From assembly GCF_038024855.1 (NCBI RefSeq), contig NZ_CP139089.1, positions 868,001 through 932,000 of the forward strand: a stretch of 64,000 nt of DNA, in the 5' to 3' direction. Below, one piece after another: positions 1-8,294 of the stretch. Origin of the DNA: Methylocella tundrae (lineage in GTDB: Bacteria > Pseudomonadota > Alphaproteobacteria > Rhizobiales > Beijerinckiaceae). Below the pieces are notes generated by a model. The model did not search any database. It saw only the letters and a list, made by a program, of their open reading frames with translations, and had not been told where the DNA came from. Position numbers and translations under genes: made by a program. Each line of letters starts with the position of its first letter. The first letter of the stretch is position 1.

Positions 1-1
1 A

Positions 2-928
2 TGTCCGAGGTGGCTCGCCTTCCTCGATGAGTTTTTGCCAGACGCCTCCGTGCGCGAATTCGTGCAGACCTTTTCCGGCCTTGGCCTGATCGGCCGCACC
101 GTGCAGCTGCTGGTCTTTCATTATGGCTCGGGCGCCAATGGCAAGAGCGTGTTTCTGGAAACGCTGATGCGCGTGCTGGGGCCGCTGGCGGTGGGCCTGC
201 CGGCGGAAAGCATCACCGGGCAGGGCGATCGCAGCGCTGGCGGCGCCTCGCCCGATCTGGCGCGGCTCTATGGCGCCAGAGCCTTGAGGGTTTTGGAGCT
301 GCCCGCCGACAAGCCGCTGCATGAGGATTTGGTGAAGAAACTCACCGGCGGCGAAAAGATCCCCGTGCGCACGCTGTTCAAGGGCTATTTCGAGTTTACG
401 CCGATCTTCTCCTGCCACATGAGCGGCAACGGCTATCCGCGCATCGACGGAACCGACAATGGCATCTGGCGGCGCATGGCCGTGGTGCATTGGCCGGTGA
501 CGATCCCGGAAGAAAAGCGCCGCGAGTTCGAAGATGTGCTGGCCGATTTCGCGCCGGAATATCCGGGCATCCTGAATTGGCTGATCGAGGGCGCGACGCG
601 CTTTATCGAGAGCGGGCTGCACATGCCGGATTCGGTGCGGGCCGCGACGGCCGAGTATCGCAGCGAAATGGACCCGATCTCGGATTTTATCGCGGATTGC
701 GTGAGCGAAGCGCCGGGGCAGTATCTGACCGCGCGAACCATGTATGAGGCTTATGTCTCATGGTCCATGGCCAATGCGAAGAAACCGATCTTTGAGACCA
801 AATTCGGCCGCGTGATGAAGACGAAGTTCGAGCGCACGAAGACAGGCGTGCGACGATATTTGAATTGCCAGCTGCATGACGTGCCATACCGGCCCGATGC
901 CGAGCCCCGCAACCCCGATTGGGAATAA
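2..928 (+). CDS. Phage primase/helicase, C-terminal SF3 (D5/P4-type) part, 5' end outside window
   Basis: The frame is open from the first bases of the window, so the N-terminal primase part lies upstream. The visible 308 residues carry a Walker A motif, GSGANGKS, at nt 125-148. A conserved acidic stretch (LRVLELPAD) and a GxWRRM arginine-rich motif follow, as in the D5_N/phage-plasmid primase helicase family (P4 alpha-like). Such proteins prime DNA at a phage origin and unwind it. It is the last replication gene before a repeat-rich non-coding tract that could be its origin. Confidence 0.88.
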   Translation, partial: CPRWLAFLDEFLPDASVREFVQTFSGLGLIGRTVQLLVFHYGSGANGKSVFLETLMRVLGPLAVGLPAESITGQGDRSAGGASPDLARLYGARALRVLELPADKPLHEDLVKKLTGGEKIPVRTLFKGYFEFTPIFSCHMSGNGYPRIDGTDNGIWRRMAVVHWPVTIPEEKRREFEDVLADFAPEYPGILNWLIEGATRFIESGLHMPDSVRAATAEYRSEMDPISDFIADCVSEAPGQYLTARTMYEAYVSWSMANAKKPIFETKFGRVMKTKFERTKTGVRRYLNCQLHDVPYRPDAEPRNPDWE

Positions 929-946
929 AGGATAGGAAAAACCCTC

Positions 947-1327
947 ATGAACGATTTGGAAACCGTCGCGCCGAGAGCGCAGGTGATTGCCGCGCAACCT
1001 GGATTCTTTGTCTTAACGCTCATGGGTATTGACGAAGACATGTCAATCTTGATGAGCCCGATCATCGGTTGGCTGATTGAAGGCGAAAATGCCTTCCCGC
1101 TGACGTCCTTTGGTACGCGGAGGAGCTCAACCGTTCTGCATCCAGGAGGGTTGATCGAATCGGAAAATGGATGGTGGTCCAATGCAAAGGATTGGGTATT
1201 GGATGAGATGGAGGAACACCCGCGCTATGCCGGCTTCCTCCAAAACCGGGACGCCTGGAATGTTGAGCCTGCCGTCTCTGGCATGATGGCCATCAAGCGC
1301 CTTCGTGAATTTGGCGGCGCGCTATGA
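947..1327 (+). CDS. Hypothetical phage protein, 126 aa
   Basis: The gene begins 18 bp after the primase stop, preceded by a purine-rich GGATAGGAAAA tract that can serve as ribosome binding site, so it is probably co-transcribed with the primase. The predicted protein is soluble with no signal peptide. It has a mid-protein SENGWWSNAKDW stretch and an acidic C-terminal half. No family is recognised. The acidic and Trp-rich composition would fit a small regulatory or inhibitor protein, but that is only a guess. It is the last gene before the GGAGGGTT repeat region. Confidence 0.6.
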   Translation: MNDLETVAPRAQVIAAQPGFFVLTLMGIDEDMSILMSPIIGWLIEGENAFPLTSFGTRRSSTVLHPGGLIESENGWWSNAKDWVLDEMEEHPRYAGFLQNRDAWNVEPAVSGMMAIKRLREFGGAL

Positions 1328-1494
1328 GCTCACCTTTTCCTCTCGCAAAGACCTTGCGCGCAACAGGACCTCCGCGTCCAACGTGACGCTTCACCCTCCT
1401 TTCGGCCAAAAGTCAGTCGAGGGGTCTATTTTTTGGAACGTGTGGATCGCGAGCGATGGCGCTTGCTCTAAATTTGGCGGAAACGAGCGATTTT

Positions 1495-1783
1495 CTAGGG
1501 AGGGTTTGGAGGGTTTGGTGAGGGTTTATGCAAACCCTCCACACTAAAAACAACAACTGAAACAGTATCTTATCGAGTGCTTAGGGAGGGTTGGAGGGTT
1601 TACGCGCGCGTATATATAGAAAAAAGGGGTTACGGGGGAAAAGGAAAAACAGAAAAATTCCTTATGTATACGCGAGATAAACCCTCCAACCCTCCCTAGT
1701 GGTATTTTAACACATTGAAATGATTGAACAAAACATTAGGGATGGTTTTTTGAAACCCTCCCTGAACCCTCCAAACCCTCCAC
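1495..1783. repeat. Nested inverted arrays of GGAGGGTT(T) repeats; candidate phage replication origin
   Basis: The 477-bp non-coding gap (1328-1804) holds about ten copies of GGAGGGTT(T). On the left they read on the plus strand (1498-1527, 1584-1601); on the right they read as AAACCCTCC (1679-1696, 1753-1781), with one reversed copy at 1532-1540. The inner blocks are a perfect 21-bp inverted repeat, 1582-1602 against 1678-1698. They enclose a 75-bp AT-rich, strand-asymmetric centre containing TATATATA and purine runs. Direct iterons around an AT-rich tract next to a primase-helicase gene are typical of P4-like origins. The origin role is inferred. Confidence 0.6.
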
Positions 1784-1804
1784 ATTGCGGGAACGGGATG
1801 CGAC

Positions 1805-2677
1805 ATGGCGAAAAAGCGGGTTGAGGTTGAGGCGCTGCTGCGCTGGGCGTATCGCGATGAGTTGCCGAAAGAGCAGGCGCCAGGCGGCGCGATCGTGCCG
1901 GGATTTCGCGCCGGATGGGGCGGCGTGTCGAAGTTCGGCGACTATCTGACGGTGATCGATGAGGCCGGGCTGAACCGATGGGGCGTCGTGCCGATCGCAG
2001 GCGCGGAAAGCGAGCCGCATCCGGATGCGCTCGCGATCGCGGCGGCTGTCGCGGCGCTGGATGGTCTCGAATTGGGCTTGCCGGAGGATTGGAGCCCGTT
2101 TTCGGATTTGGGCGATATGGGCGTGCTTGGCGAAGCGGCGGTTGCCGCGACCGTGGACCGGCTGACGGTGCGTGACGCCGATGGCGCGCGGCGGTTGCGG
2201 ACGCCGCCAAGCCGGTTGATTTTCAAGTTTGCGATCATGGGCGGGTGTCCGGTGTGGAAAGCCGACAAGCCGGAGGTGCGGATTGTCTCGGCGCATGGCA
2301 AGCCGAAATGGTTTGTGCGCAAGATGATCACGACCTCGGTCAGCGATACGCCTTACGAGGTCGAGGCGGACGGATATTCGCAGACAGCGAAAAGGCCGGT
2401 CGCGGGCGCGTATCAGAAACGCTATCTCGATCCGTGCCCTGTCGATGCCGGCGTGGCTCGGGGCGAATATGAAATCTGGCGATTCGCGATGGATGTGCTG
2501 ACTGACGATTTGCGCGGGATGCTGAGCGAGCATGAGGTTTTGGCGTCGCCGCGGGCGATTCGGCCATGGGAACAGGATGAGCGCTTGCCGCGCGTGCTGC
2601 CGGATTTGACCTGGTCTTGCCATGTCGCGAAGGTCGTACAGAGGCGCGGACGCGGGAGGCCGCAAAAAACCGCTTGA
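1805..2677 (+). CDS. Hypothetical phage protein, 290 aa
   Basis: An ATG at 1805 follows a GGGAACGGGATG context just downstream of the repeat array. The 290-residue protein is soluble, starts with a basic MAKKRVEVE segment and ends with a very basic tail (RRGRGRPQKTA) resembling an AT-hook, which suggests DNA contact. The middle is Ala/Asp-rich (about residues 65-100). The family is not recognised. Its stop TGA is the first part of a 103-bp cassette that recurs at 19047. Its position between replication and packaging genes would suit a late regulator; this is inference from position only. Confidence 0.62.
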   Translation: MAKKRVEVEALLRWAYRDELPKEQAPGGAIVPGFRAGWGGVSKFGDYLTVIDEAGLNRWGVVPIAGAESEPHPDALAIAAAVAALDGLELGLPEDWSPFSDLGDMGVLGEAAVAATVDRLTVRDADGARRLRTPPSRLIFKFAIMGGCPVWKADKPEVRIVSAHGKPKWFVRKMITTSVSDTPYEVEADGYSQTAKRPVAGAYQKRYLDPCPVDAGVARGEYEIWRFAMDVLTDDLRGMLSEHEVLASPRAIRPWEQDERLPRVLPDLTWSCHVAKVVQRRGRGRPQKTA

Positions 2678-2776
2678 CTTGCGGCAGTTGTTTGGCGCAC
2701 CTTATGCAGGCTTTAAAAGGTTACACAAACCCGACGCTTCCCGCGCCGGGTTTTTTGTTGTCTCGGCTTCGGGAGG
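2673..2776 (+). repeat. Intercistronic cassette, copy 1 (promoter-like boxes, terminator hairpin, RBS)
   Basis: This ~104-bp block is about 90% identical to 19047-19148. It starts with the stop codon of the upstream gene inside CTTGAC and runs through conserved TTGTTT (2688-2693) and TTTAAA (2712-2717) boxes 18 bp apart. A GC-rich hairpin with a T-run follows, and the block ends with a GGGAGG ribosome binding site for the next gene. The two copies differ mainly at 2700-2705 and 2720-2726. The boxes and hairpin suggest a transcriptional control unit; this is inferred from sequence. Confidence 0.8.
2728..2756 (+). terminator. Rho-independent terminator in cassette copy 1
   Basis: AACCCGACGC pairs with GCGCCGGGTT with one mismatch around a short TTCCC loop and is followed by six T residues. 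It lies 50 bp after the stop of the 290-aa gene and before the next start codon. The same hairpin is conserved in the second copy. Confidence 0.75.
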
Positions 2777-2781
2777 CGGAC

Positions 2782-2967
2782 ATGTGCCGATGCGCTGAGA
2801 GACGCGCGGCGATCGGCCGTGTTGTGTCGTCTCTGGCGAATGGCGAAGTGGAAAAAGCGCGCATCGCCGAGGCCGCGCGATTCGTGACCAACACCATGGT
2901 CGAGGATGCGCGGGCGCTTGTGAGCGGCGCGCGTCTGGCCGCGGCGCGGATGAGCCTGCGTCGATGA
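2782..2967 (+). CDS. Small hypothetical phage protein, 61 aa
   Basis: The ATG at 2782 has a strong GGGAGG ribosome binding site six bases upstream, at the end of the repeated cassette; this decides the start over longer in-frame options. The protein (MCRCAERR...) has two N-terminal cysteines and is Ala/Arg-rich and probably helical. Its stop overlaps the start of the next gene by four bases, so they form a translationally coupled pair. No family is recognised. Confidence 0.6.
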   Translation: MCRCAERRAAIGRVVSSLANGEVEKARIAEAARFVTNTMVEDARALVSGARLAAARMSLRR

Positions 2968-3497
2968 TCGCGCTGCGCGTGAAGGTCGTCGGGATCAAGA
3001 CCGGCGGCTTCGCGAAGAAAATCCCGCTGGCGATTGCGCGAGGGCTGAACGAGGGCGGCGACAAGGTGCGCACGCAGGTGCAGCGCGCGCTGAAGACGCA
3101 GACGGGCGTGACGAAATACGCCTCGATCACGTCGAGGATGCAGGATTCGGGACGCGGCTATGCGCGCGCCGCGCCTGGTAAGCTTGCCTATCAGATCATC
3201 GCGAAGGGCAAGGGCATTCCGATCAAGGAATTCCCGGTGAAAGACACCGGCCATGGGATAGATGCGCGCACATGGGGCGTCGATCATCTGTTCAAGCGCT
3301 CGTTTGGGATGCCTGGGCGCGGCGTCGACGGGTTTCGCGCAAGGCTGACGGATAAGCGATTGCCTATCCGCAAGCTGTATGGGCCATCGCTGCCGAAAGA
3401 GCTGGTGAAAGACAAAGCGGCTGAGGTGTTTATCGCATCGGCGCAGGGGGTTGTGCCTGCCGCGGTGCTCAAACATCTGCTGAAGTCGGTAGGGTGA
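2964..3497 (+). CDS. Putative minor tail protein Z-like (tail completion) protein
   Basis: The 177-residue protein begins MIALRVKVVGIK and contains an early GGFAKKIPLAIARGLNEGG segment, then K/R-rich linkers, as in prophage minor tail protein Z (GPZ)-type proteins that finish tails. It overlaps the preceding small gene by 4 bp. Its place upstream of the terminase, far from the other tail genes, is unusual. Assignment rests on overall resemblance to the GPZ family; an unrelated basic phage protein is possible. Confidence 0.5.
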   Translation: MIALRVKVVGIKTGGFAKKIPLAIARGLNEGGDKVRTQVQRALKTQTGVTKYASITSRMQDSGRGYARAAPGKLAYQIIAKGKGIPIKEFPVKDTGHGIDARTWGVDHLFKRSFGMPGRGVDGFRARLTDKRLPIRKLYGPSLPKELVKDKAAEVFIASAQGVVPAAVLKHLLKSVG

Positions 3498-3520
3498 GAT
3501 ACGGCGTGGATCTGTGGTTC

Positions 3521-3554
3521 ACGGGTCCTTCCCCCCTCCCGAATGGCACGCGCC
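3521..3554. other. Candidate cos (DNA packaging start) region
   Basis: A 119-bp gap directly upstream of the small terminase gene contains ACGGGTCCTTCCCCCCTCCC followed by a GC-rich GCACGCGCC stretch. Lambda-type phages with GpA-family terminases place cos just before the terminase genes, and a GGTCC/poly-C element is compatible. No cleavage site can be proved from one genome. Confidence 0.35.
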
Positions 3555-3600
3555 GCCGCCGCAGTCCGGAATTTCTCTAGCAAGACTTTGATTTTTTAGG

Positions 3601-3637
3601 GTCAACGGGGTCAACATTGACATCAACAGCCGTCAAC
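3601..3637 (+). repeat. Short GTCAAC repeats at the start of the small terminase gene
   Basis: GTCAAC occurs at 3601-3606, 3610-3615 and 3632-3637, with related TCAACA in between. Spacings of 9 and 22 bp are near one and two helical turns. They overlap the terminase small-subunit start and could be its binding sites (cosB-like) or simply chance. Confidence 0.3.
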
Positions 3638-4231
3638 GCCGACGCTGGCGATGGCCTGTGGATCTCTGTGTCGGATCTCGCTCGCCAAAAGGGCGTCGAC
3701 AAGGCCGCAGTTTCGCGCCGCATCTCGCGCCTCGAATCACTTGGCTCTCTTGAAACACGCACCGGCGCCCGCGGGACTAAACTCGTCAACATCGCGGCCT
3801 ATGATCGCGCCGTTGGCGAAACCGGCGACGCTATCCGCACGATGAACGGCGCCGGCGCGACGCAGCAACCTCCGCCATCCAGCAATGGTTCAGACCCGAT
3901 TCTCGCCCGCGAGCAAGCGCGACGCACAGCCTACCAGGCGGACATCGCCAAGCTCGACCTCGATGAGCGTCTGAAAAAGCTGCTGCCCGTCGACGACATC
4001 GCCGCCGCGATCGGAATTTGCGCCGAGCGCATCGTGCGTGTCCTCGATCAGCTCCCGAGCCGCGCCGATGAGCTCGCATCGGCTGTCGGCAAAGATGGAG
4101 CCCCGGGCGCCCGCGCGGTCCTCAAGATTGTCGCCCGCGATCTCCGCTCCGCTATCGAGCGCGAACTGCGCAAGCTCGCGGAGACCGGCGTCAATGCGCC
4201 GGCGCCAGACGAAGAGGCCGACGCGGCGTGA
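3617..4231 (+). CDS. Terminase small subunit (DNA-packaging, winged-helix N-terminus)
   Basis: The 204-residue product starts at TTG 3617, since no ATG is available before the helix-turn-helix. Residues about 14-45 (WISVSDLARQKGVDKAAVSR and following) form a helix-turn-helix like lambda Nu1 or MarR-type winged helices. A basic helical C-terminal half follows, which would contact the large subunit. It overlaps the terminase large-subunit start by 4 bp. It would recognise the packaging site and load DNA into the motor. Confidence 0.75.
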   Translation: MTSTAVNADAGDGLWISVSDLARQKGVDKAAVSRRISRLESLGSLETRTGARGTKLVNIAAYDRAVGETGDAIRTMNGAGATQQPPPSSNGSDPILAREQARRTAYQADIAKLDLDERLKKLLPVDDIAAAIGICAERIVRVLDQLPSRADELASAVGKDGAPGARAVLKIVARDLRSAIERELRKLAETGVNAPAPDEEADAA

Positions 4232-6234
4232 CGCTCCAATTCAAGCGTTCAGCCCTCGAGGTCGTGGCCAACGCATTCGCCGATGTCCTGTTGCCGCCCG
4301 TTCCCATGCCGCCCTCGCAATGGGCGACAGAAAACCTCGTTGTTCCAGACGGCCCGCAGGCAGGGGCGGCATGGGATCTGGCGTTGACTCCCTACATCAA
4401 AGAGCCTCTCGACCTGCTCGGGCCTGATTCCGGCGTCAACCAGCTCGCCGCAATGAAGTCCGCACAGACCGGCTTCACCACGCTGCTCATCGCCGCCATC
4501 GGCCATTCGATCGATCGCGATCCATGCCGCATGATGATCGTGCAGCCGACCGACGCCGCTCTGTCCGACTTCAACCGCGACAAGCTGCAGCCGGCCATCG
4601 AATCGACCAAGGCTTTGAAGCGCAAGGTCGCGCCGCAGACCTCCCGCTCATCGGAAGGCTCGACGACCTATTCGAAGAAATATCCCGGCGGCTCGCTGAC
4701 GCTGGCCATCGCCACTTCGGCGGCGGACCTTCGCTCGAAGACGATCAAGAAATTGCTGCGCGACGAGATCGACCAGTATCCGGACGATCTCGACGGGCAG
4801 GGCGATCCGATCGAGATCTCGGACGGCCGCCTGATGTCGTTCCTTTCGTCCGGCGACTGGAAGAAGGTCGACATCTCGACGCCGACGATCAAGGGCGCTT
4901 CAAAGATCGAGGCGCGCTACGCTGCCGGCGACCAGCGCCGTTGGCACGTGCCATGTTCGCATTGCGATGAGGAGTTCGTGTTAGAGTTCGGCGCGAACTT
5001 CCGCTTCGAGCAGACCTTCCCTCACCGGGCGCACTACGTTTCGCCGTGCTGTGGCTCCATCATCGAGGCGCACGAAAAGAATGCGCTCGTGCGGAGGGGC
5101 CGCTGGGTCGCCACCAATCCGCGACCCGGCGCGTTCCCATCCTACCACTTCGACACGTTTTCGAGCCCATTTGTGCCCTGGGATGAGATCGCCAAGGCGC
5201 ATATCTCGGCCGGAGACGACCCACAGAAGCTCAAGACGTTCTGGAATCTCTGGCTCGGGCTGCCTTACGAGATCAAAGGCGATGCGCCGGACCATAAACG
5301 TCTCCTGGAGCGTCGTGAGGAAGGCATAACCCGTGGCCACGTGCCGTCGCGCGGCCTCATGCTGGTCGGCGCGGCTGACGTCCAGATGCGCGGCATTTGG
5401 GTCGAGATCACGGCTTTCGCGCCGAACCGTGAAAGTTGGGTTGTCGACGCGTTCTATATCGACGGCGGGACGGAGAGCTTTGACGCCGGCGCATTCGAGA
5501 GACTGGCGGCGCAGACTATCGACCGGGAGTTTCCCGACGCATTTGGCCGCAAACGGCGTCTCGACGCTTTCGCGATCGATTCGGGCTATCGAAGCCATGT
5601 CGTCTATGCCTGGGTGCGCAAGAACCAGCGTCTGCACGACATCACCGGCCGCGATACCGTTCTCGCCGTCGACGGCCGCGACGGTTGGGGCAAGCCGCCG
5701 ATCGGCACGCCGAGCCTCGTCGACATCGATTTAGCGGGCCACAAGGTCAAAAAAGGCTGCCAGCTCTGGCCGGTCGGCACATGGCCGCTGAAAGGCGCGT
5801 TTTACGCCGATTTGCGCAAGGAAGGGCTGCGGTCCGGCGGCACAAGCGATCCGGGAGGCTATTGCCACTTCGGAAGCTGGCTGGATGAGACCTATTTCCG
5901 GCAGATCACGGCGGAATATCTCGCTGACGACGTCATTCGCGGAAAAATTCGCAAGTTCTGGAAGCTCAAAGCCTCCGAGCGCGACAATCACTTGCTAGAT
6001 TGCCGCATCTACAACCTCGCCACGGCCGAATATCTCGGCCTTTCGTCGCTGACGGACGATGAATGGGCGCAAATCGCGCGCATTCGCGGCCTCCCAGACG
6101 ATGCGTGGCGGCCGAATCTGTTTACGCAGCTATCCGCGCCCCCGGAAAGGCCTCTGCCGCAGCCAGCGCCCGTCGCTGAGGCTCCAAAAGACGATATTTT
6201 CGCGAAATTCGCCTCGTTGAACGCGCGGAACTGA
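4228..6234 (+). CDS. Terminase large subunit, GpA family
   Basis: At 668 residues it has the usual length of lambda gpA-type terminases. A Walker A-like SAQTGFT is at residues 78-84, and a Walker B-like LLRDEID at 176-182. A zinc-binding-like CSHC/CCGS pair lies near residues 245-275. A nuclease half follows with acidic motifs (ADVQM, AIDSGY) at about residues 383-455. The ATPase drives DNA into the procapsid and the nuclease cuts cos. GTG is the start, overlapping the small subunit stop. Confidence 0.95.
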   Translation: MTLQFKRSALEVVANAFADVLLPPVPMPPSQWATENLVVPDGPQAGAAWDLALTPYIKEPLDLLGPDSGVNQLAAMKSAQTGFTTLLIAAIGHSIDRDPCRMMIVQPTDAALSDFNRDKLQPAIESTKALKRKVAPQTSRSSEGSTTYSKKYPGGSLTLAIATSAADLRSKTIKKLLRDEIDQYPDDLDGQGDPIEISDGRLMSFLSSGDWKKVDISTPTIKGASKIEARYAAGDQRRWHVPCSHCDEEFVLEFGANFRFEQTFPHRAHYVSPCCGSIIEAHEKNALVRRGRWVATNPRPGAFPSYHFDTFSSPFVPWDEIAKAHISAGDDPQKLKTFWNLWLGLPYEIKGDAPDHKRLLERREEGITRGHVPSRGLMLVGAADVQMRGIWVEITAFAPNRESWVVDAFYIDGGTESFDAGAFERLAAQTIDREFPDAFGRKRRLDAFAIDSGYRSHVVYAWVRKNQRLHDITGRDTVLAVDGRDGWGKPPIGTPSLVDIDLAGHKVKKGCQLWPVGTWPLKGAFYADLRKEGLRSGGTSDPGGYCHFGSWLDETYFRQITAEYLADDVIRGKIRKFWKLKASERDNHLLDCRIYNLATAEYLGLSSLTDDEWAQIARIRGLPDDAWRPNLFTQLSAPPERPLPQPAPVAEAPKDDIFAKFASLNARN

Positions 6235-6241
6235 GGAATCG

Positions 6242-6364
6242 ATGATGCACTTTCATCTGCTGCAATTCATCGTCGCGGCGTGGATCGCCGTTGGTTGCTT
6301 CTATCGCCTCGGGCCATCGCTCACGATCGCTATTTTTCTCATCTGGGGCGGTTTTTTCGCATGA
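6242..6364 (+). CDS. Small membrane protein, 40 aa
   Basis: This short frame fills the gap between terminase and gpW. It starts at ATG 6242 after a GAGGAAT ribosome binding site and its stop overlaps the gpW start (ATGA). The product has two hydrophobic runs, FIVAAWIAVGCF and LTIAIFLIWGGFFA, separated by an RLG turn, so it would be an inner-membrane hairpin. No family is known. The tight coupling on both sides supports it being real. Confidence 0.5.
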   Translation: MMHFHLLQFIVAAWIAVGCFYRLGPSLTIAIFLIWGGFFA

Positions 6365-6570
6365 CCCTGCAGGAAATGCTCGCCGATGCGCAGCAAAAGC
6401 TCCATCTCCTGCAAACCGGGCGCCTGGCTGTCGAGATCATCGCGGACGGCTATGTGGTCAAATACAACCGCGCGCAGATCCCGCAGCTGATGGCCTATAT
6501 CTCGAACCTTCAGGCCCAGATCGCCGGTGCGCCGATGATCGGCGCCATCAACACGATCTGGTCGCGTTGA
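6361..6570 (+). CDS. Head-tail joining protein gpW-like
   Basis: The 69-residue protein has the typical length and pattern of lambda gpW: an N-terminal helix MTLQEMLADAQ, a beta hairpin around VEIIADGYVVKYN, and a C-terminal helix. gpW sits under the portal and joins head to tail. Its position between terminase and portal is the lambda order. The start overlaps the small membrane protein, and its stop overlaps the portal TTG start. Confidence 0.85.
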   Translation: MTLQEMLADAQQKLHLLQTGRLAVEIIADGYVVKYNRAQIPQLMAYISNLQAQIAGAPMIGAINTIWSR

Positions 6571-8294
6571 GCGAAGCTCCGGGCCTCCTCGACAAGAACG
6601 GCCGCCCGATTTCCTCGGCCGAGATTGACGTGATCCGCGCCCAGGCGATTGGCGGAAACGGCTCTATTGGCGTCGTGCCAATGGGTGGCTCCGGCTACAT
6701 CAACCAAGCCTATCACGCCGGCGGCATCGATTCTCAGGACACCGCCAACTGGTGGCCAACGCGGTCCTCGGCTGACGGCACGATCCTGCCCGCCAGGGAT
6801 CTGACGCTCGCCCGTGTCCGCGACGTCATCCGCAACGATCCGATCGCCAGCGCCGCGGTCGACCGTCTCGTCGATCTTGTTGTGGGGCCCGGCCTGCGTC
6901 TTTCAGCGAAGCCGGACGGCCTGGCGCTTGGCATCAAGGATCCGAAGGTGCTGCGCGATTTCGCGCGCTCGATCCAGTCCGAATGGCGTCTCTTCGCGGA
7001 AGATCCGCGTTATCTCTGCGATGCGCAGCGGCGTGTCTCGATGAATGGCCTGTTCCGGCTTCTGGCGCGCACATGGATCGTCGCCGGCGAGACGACGGCC
7101 GTGATGAGCTGGCGCGACGCGCCGGGACAGCGCTATTCGACTTGCGTGCTGCCGGTCGATCCGGACCGGCTGTCGAACCCAAACGGCGTCTATGAGCAGC
7201 TGACCTTGCGCGGCGGCGTCGAGATGGACCTTTTCGGCGCTCCGATCGCCTATCACGTCCGCAACGCCCATATCGGCGATTGGTGGGCCTCGGAGCTCGC
7301 ATGGACATGGACGCGCGTCCCGCGCGAGACGTCTTGGGGCCGTCCGGTCTTCATTCATGGCTTCGAGCCGGATCGCGAGGGCCAGACACGCGCGATCTCG
7401 CCGTTTGCCTCGCTGATCCAGCGGTTGCGGATGATCGGCAAGCACGCCGACTCGGAACTCGCCAGCGCCGCCGTCAACGCGCTGTTCACGGCCTTCGTCG
7501 AGACAGATCTGCCGACGAGCGAGGTGCAGCAGCGCATGGCGCCGTCGGTCTCGGATTATGCCGACAAGATGGTCTGCTACTACTCGCAGAACCCGGCCAT
7601 CGTCGGCGGCCAGCGCATCCCGGTGATGCTGCCAGGGACAAAGGTCACGATGAACTCGACGCCGCGTCAGACGGCGAGCTTTGATGGTTTCCAGACAGCC
7701 TTTTTGCGGTCCATCGCCGCCGCGCTCGGCATTTCTTACGAGCAGCTCAGCATGGATTGGTCCAAGACCAATTATTCCTCCGCCCGCGCGGCGCTGAATG
7801 AGGTCTGGCGGGCGGTCAAGCGCATGTCGTCGGTCTTCGTCGAGCAGGTGGTGACGCCGATCTATTACGCCTTCCTCGAGGAGGCGTTCGACAAGGGCTA
7901 TCTCAAGCTGCCGAAGGGCGCGAAGCTTGTTGGTCACAACGGTGGACCACCGCTCGATGATCTCGATGCCTTCCTCGCCATGCCAGGCGCCTTCACGCGG
8001 GCCAGATGGATCGGGCCCGGGCGCGGCTATGTCGATCCGGTGAAGGAAGCCGAAGGCGCAACGCTCCGCATGGAAGGCATGTTTTCGACGCTCGAGAAAG
8101 AGTGCGCCGAGCAGGGCGATGATTACGAGGACACGCTCGACCAGATCGCCAATGAGGAAGACGACCTCAAGGAGCGCGGCCTGACGCGCATGTCGCTCGT
8201 CGCCGCTGTGCAGAGCACGAATGGCCCGAAGCCGGATTCGGAAGAGGCTGAAGGTCCCGCCGGGCCTGGCGGAACAGCGGAGCCAAACAAGTGA
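6567..8294 (+). CDS. Portal protein, lambda gpB family
   Basis: The 575-residue protein starts at TTG 6567, overlapping the gpW stop (TTGA); the conserved sequence begins right there, and longer upstream reading would run through gpW in another frame. It has the lambda-portal features RNDPIASAAVDRLVD near residues 90-105 and SYEQLSMDWSKTNYSSARAA near residues 390-410. The C-terminus is acidic and low-complexity. It forms the dodecameric ring through which DNA enters the head and overlaps the protease gene by 4 bp. Confidence 0.93.
   Translation: MSEAPGLLDKNGRPISSAEIDVIRAQAIGGNGSIGVVPMGGSGYINQAYHAGGIDSQDTANWWPTRSSADGTILPARDLTLARVRDVIRNDPIASAAVDRLVDLVVGPGLRLSAKPDGLALGIKDPKVLRDFARSIQSEWRLFAEDPRYLCDAQRRVSMNGLFRLLARTWIVAGETTAVMSWRDAPGQRYSTCVLPVDPDRLSNPNGVYEQLTLRGGVEMDLFGAPIAYHVRNAHIGDWWASELAWTWTRVPRETSWGRPVFIHGFEPDREGQTRAISPFASLIQRLRMIGKHADSELASAAVNALFTAFVETDLPTSEVQQRMAPSVSDYADKMVCYYSQNPAIVGGQRIPVMLPGTKVTMNSTPRQTASFDGFQTAFLRSIAAALGISYEQLSMDWSKTNYSSARAALNEVWRAVKRMSSVFVEQVVTPIYYAFLEEAFDKGYLKLPKGAKLVGHNGGPPLDDLDAFLAMPGAFTRARWIGPGRGYVDPVKEAEGATLRMEGMFSTLEKECAEQGDDYEDTLDQIANEEDDLKERGLTRMSLVAAVQSTNGPKPDSEEAEGPAGPGGTAEPNK

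Noticed and set aside
1305..1547. An 80-codon frame running into the repeat array
   Set aside because: No ribosome binding site, overlaps the previous gene, and its C-terminus is just translated repeats.
1495..1783. Repeats considered as a CRISPR array
   Set aside because: Units are about 9 bp, inverted about a centre and without uniform spacers.
6903..7937. A 344-codon minus-strand frame within the portal gene
   Set aside because: Antisense shadow; the portal protein is well supported.
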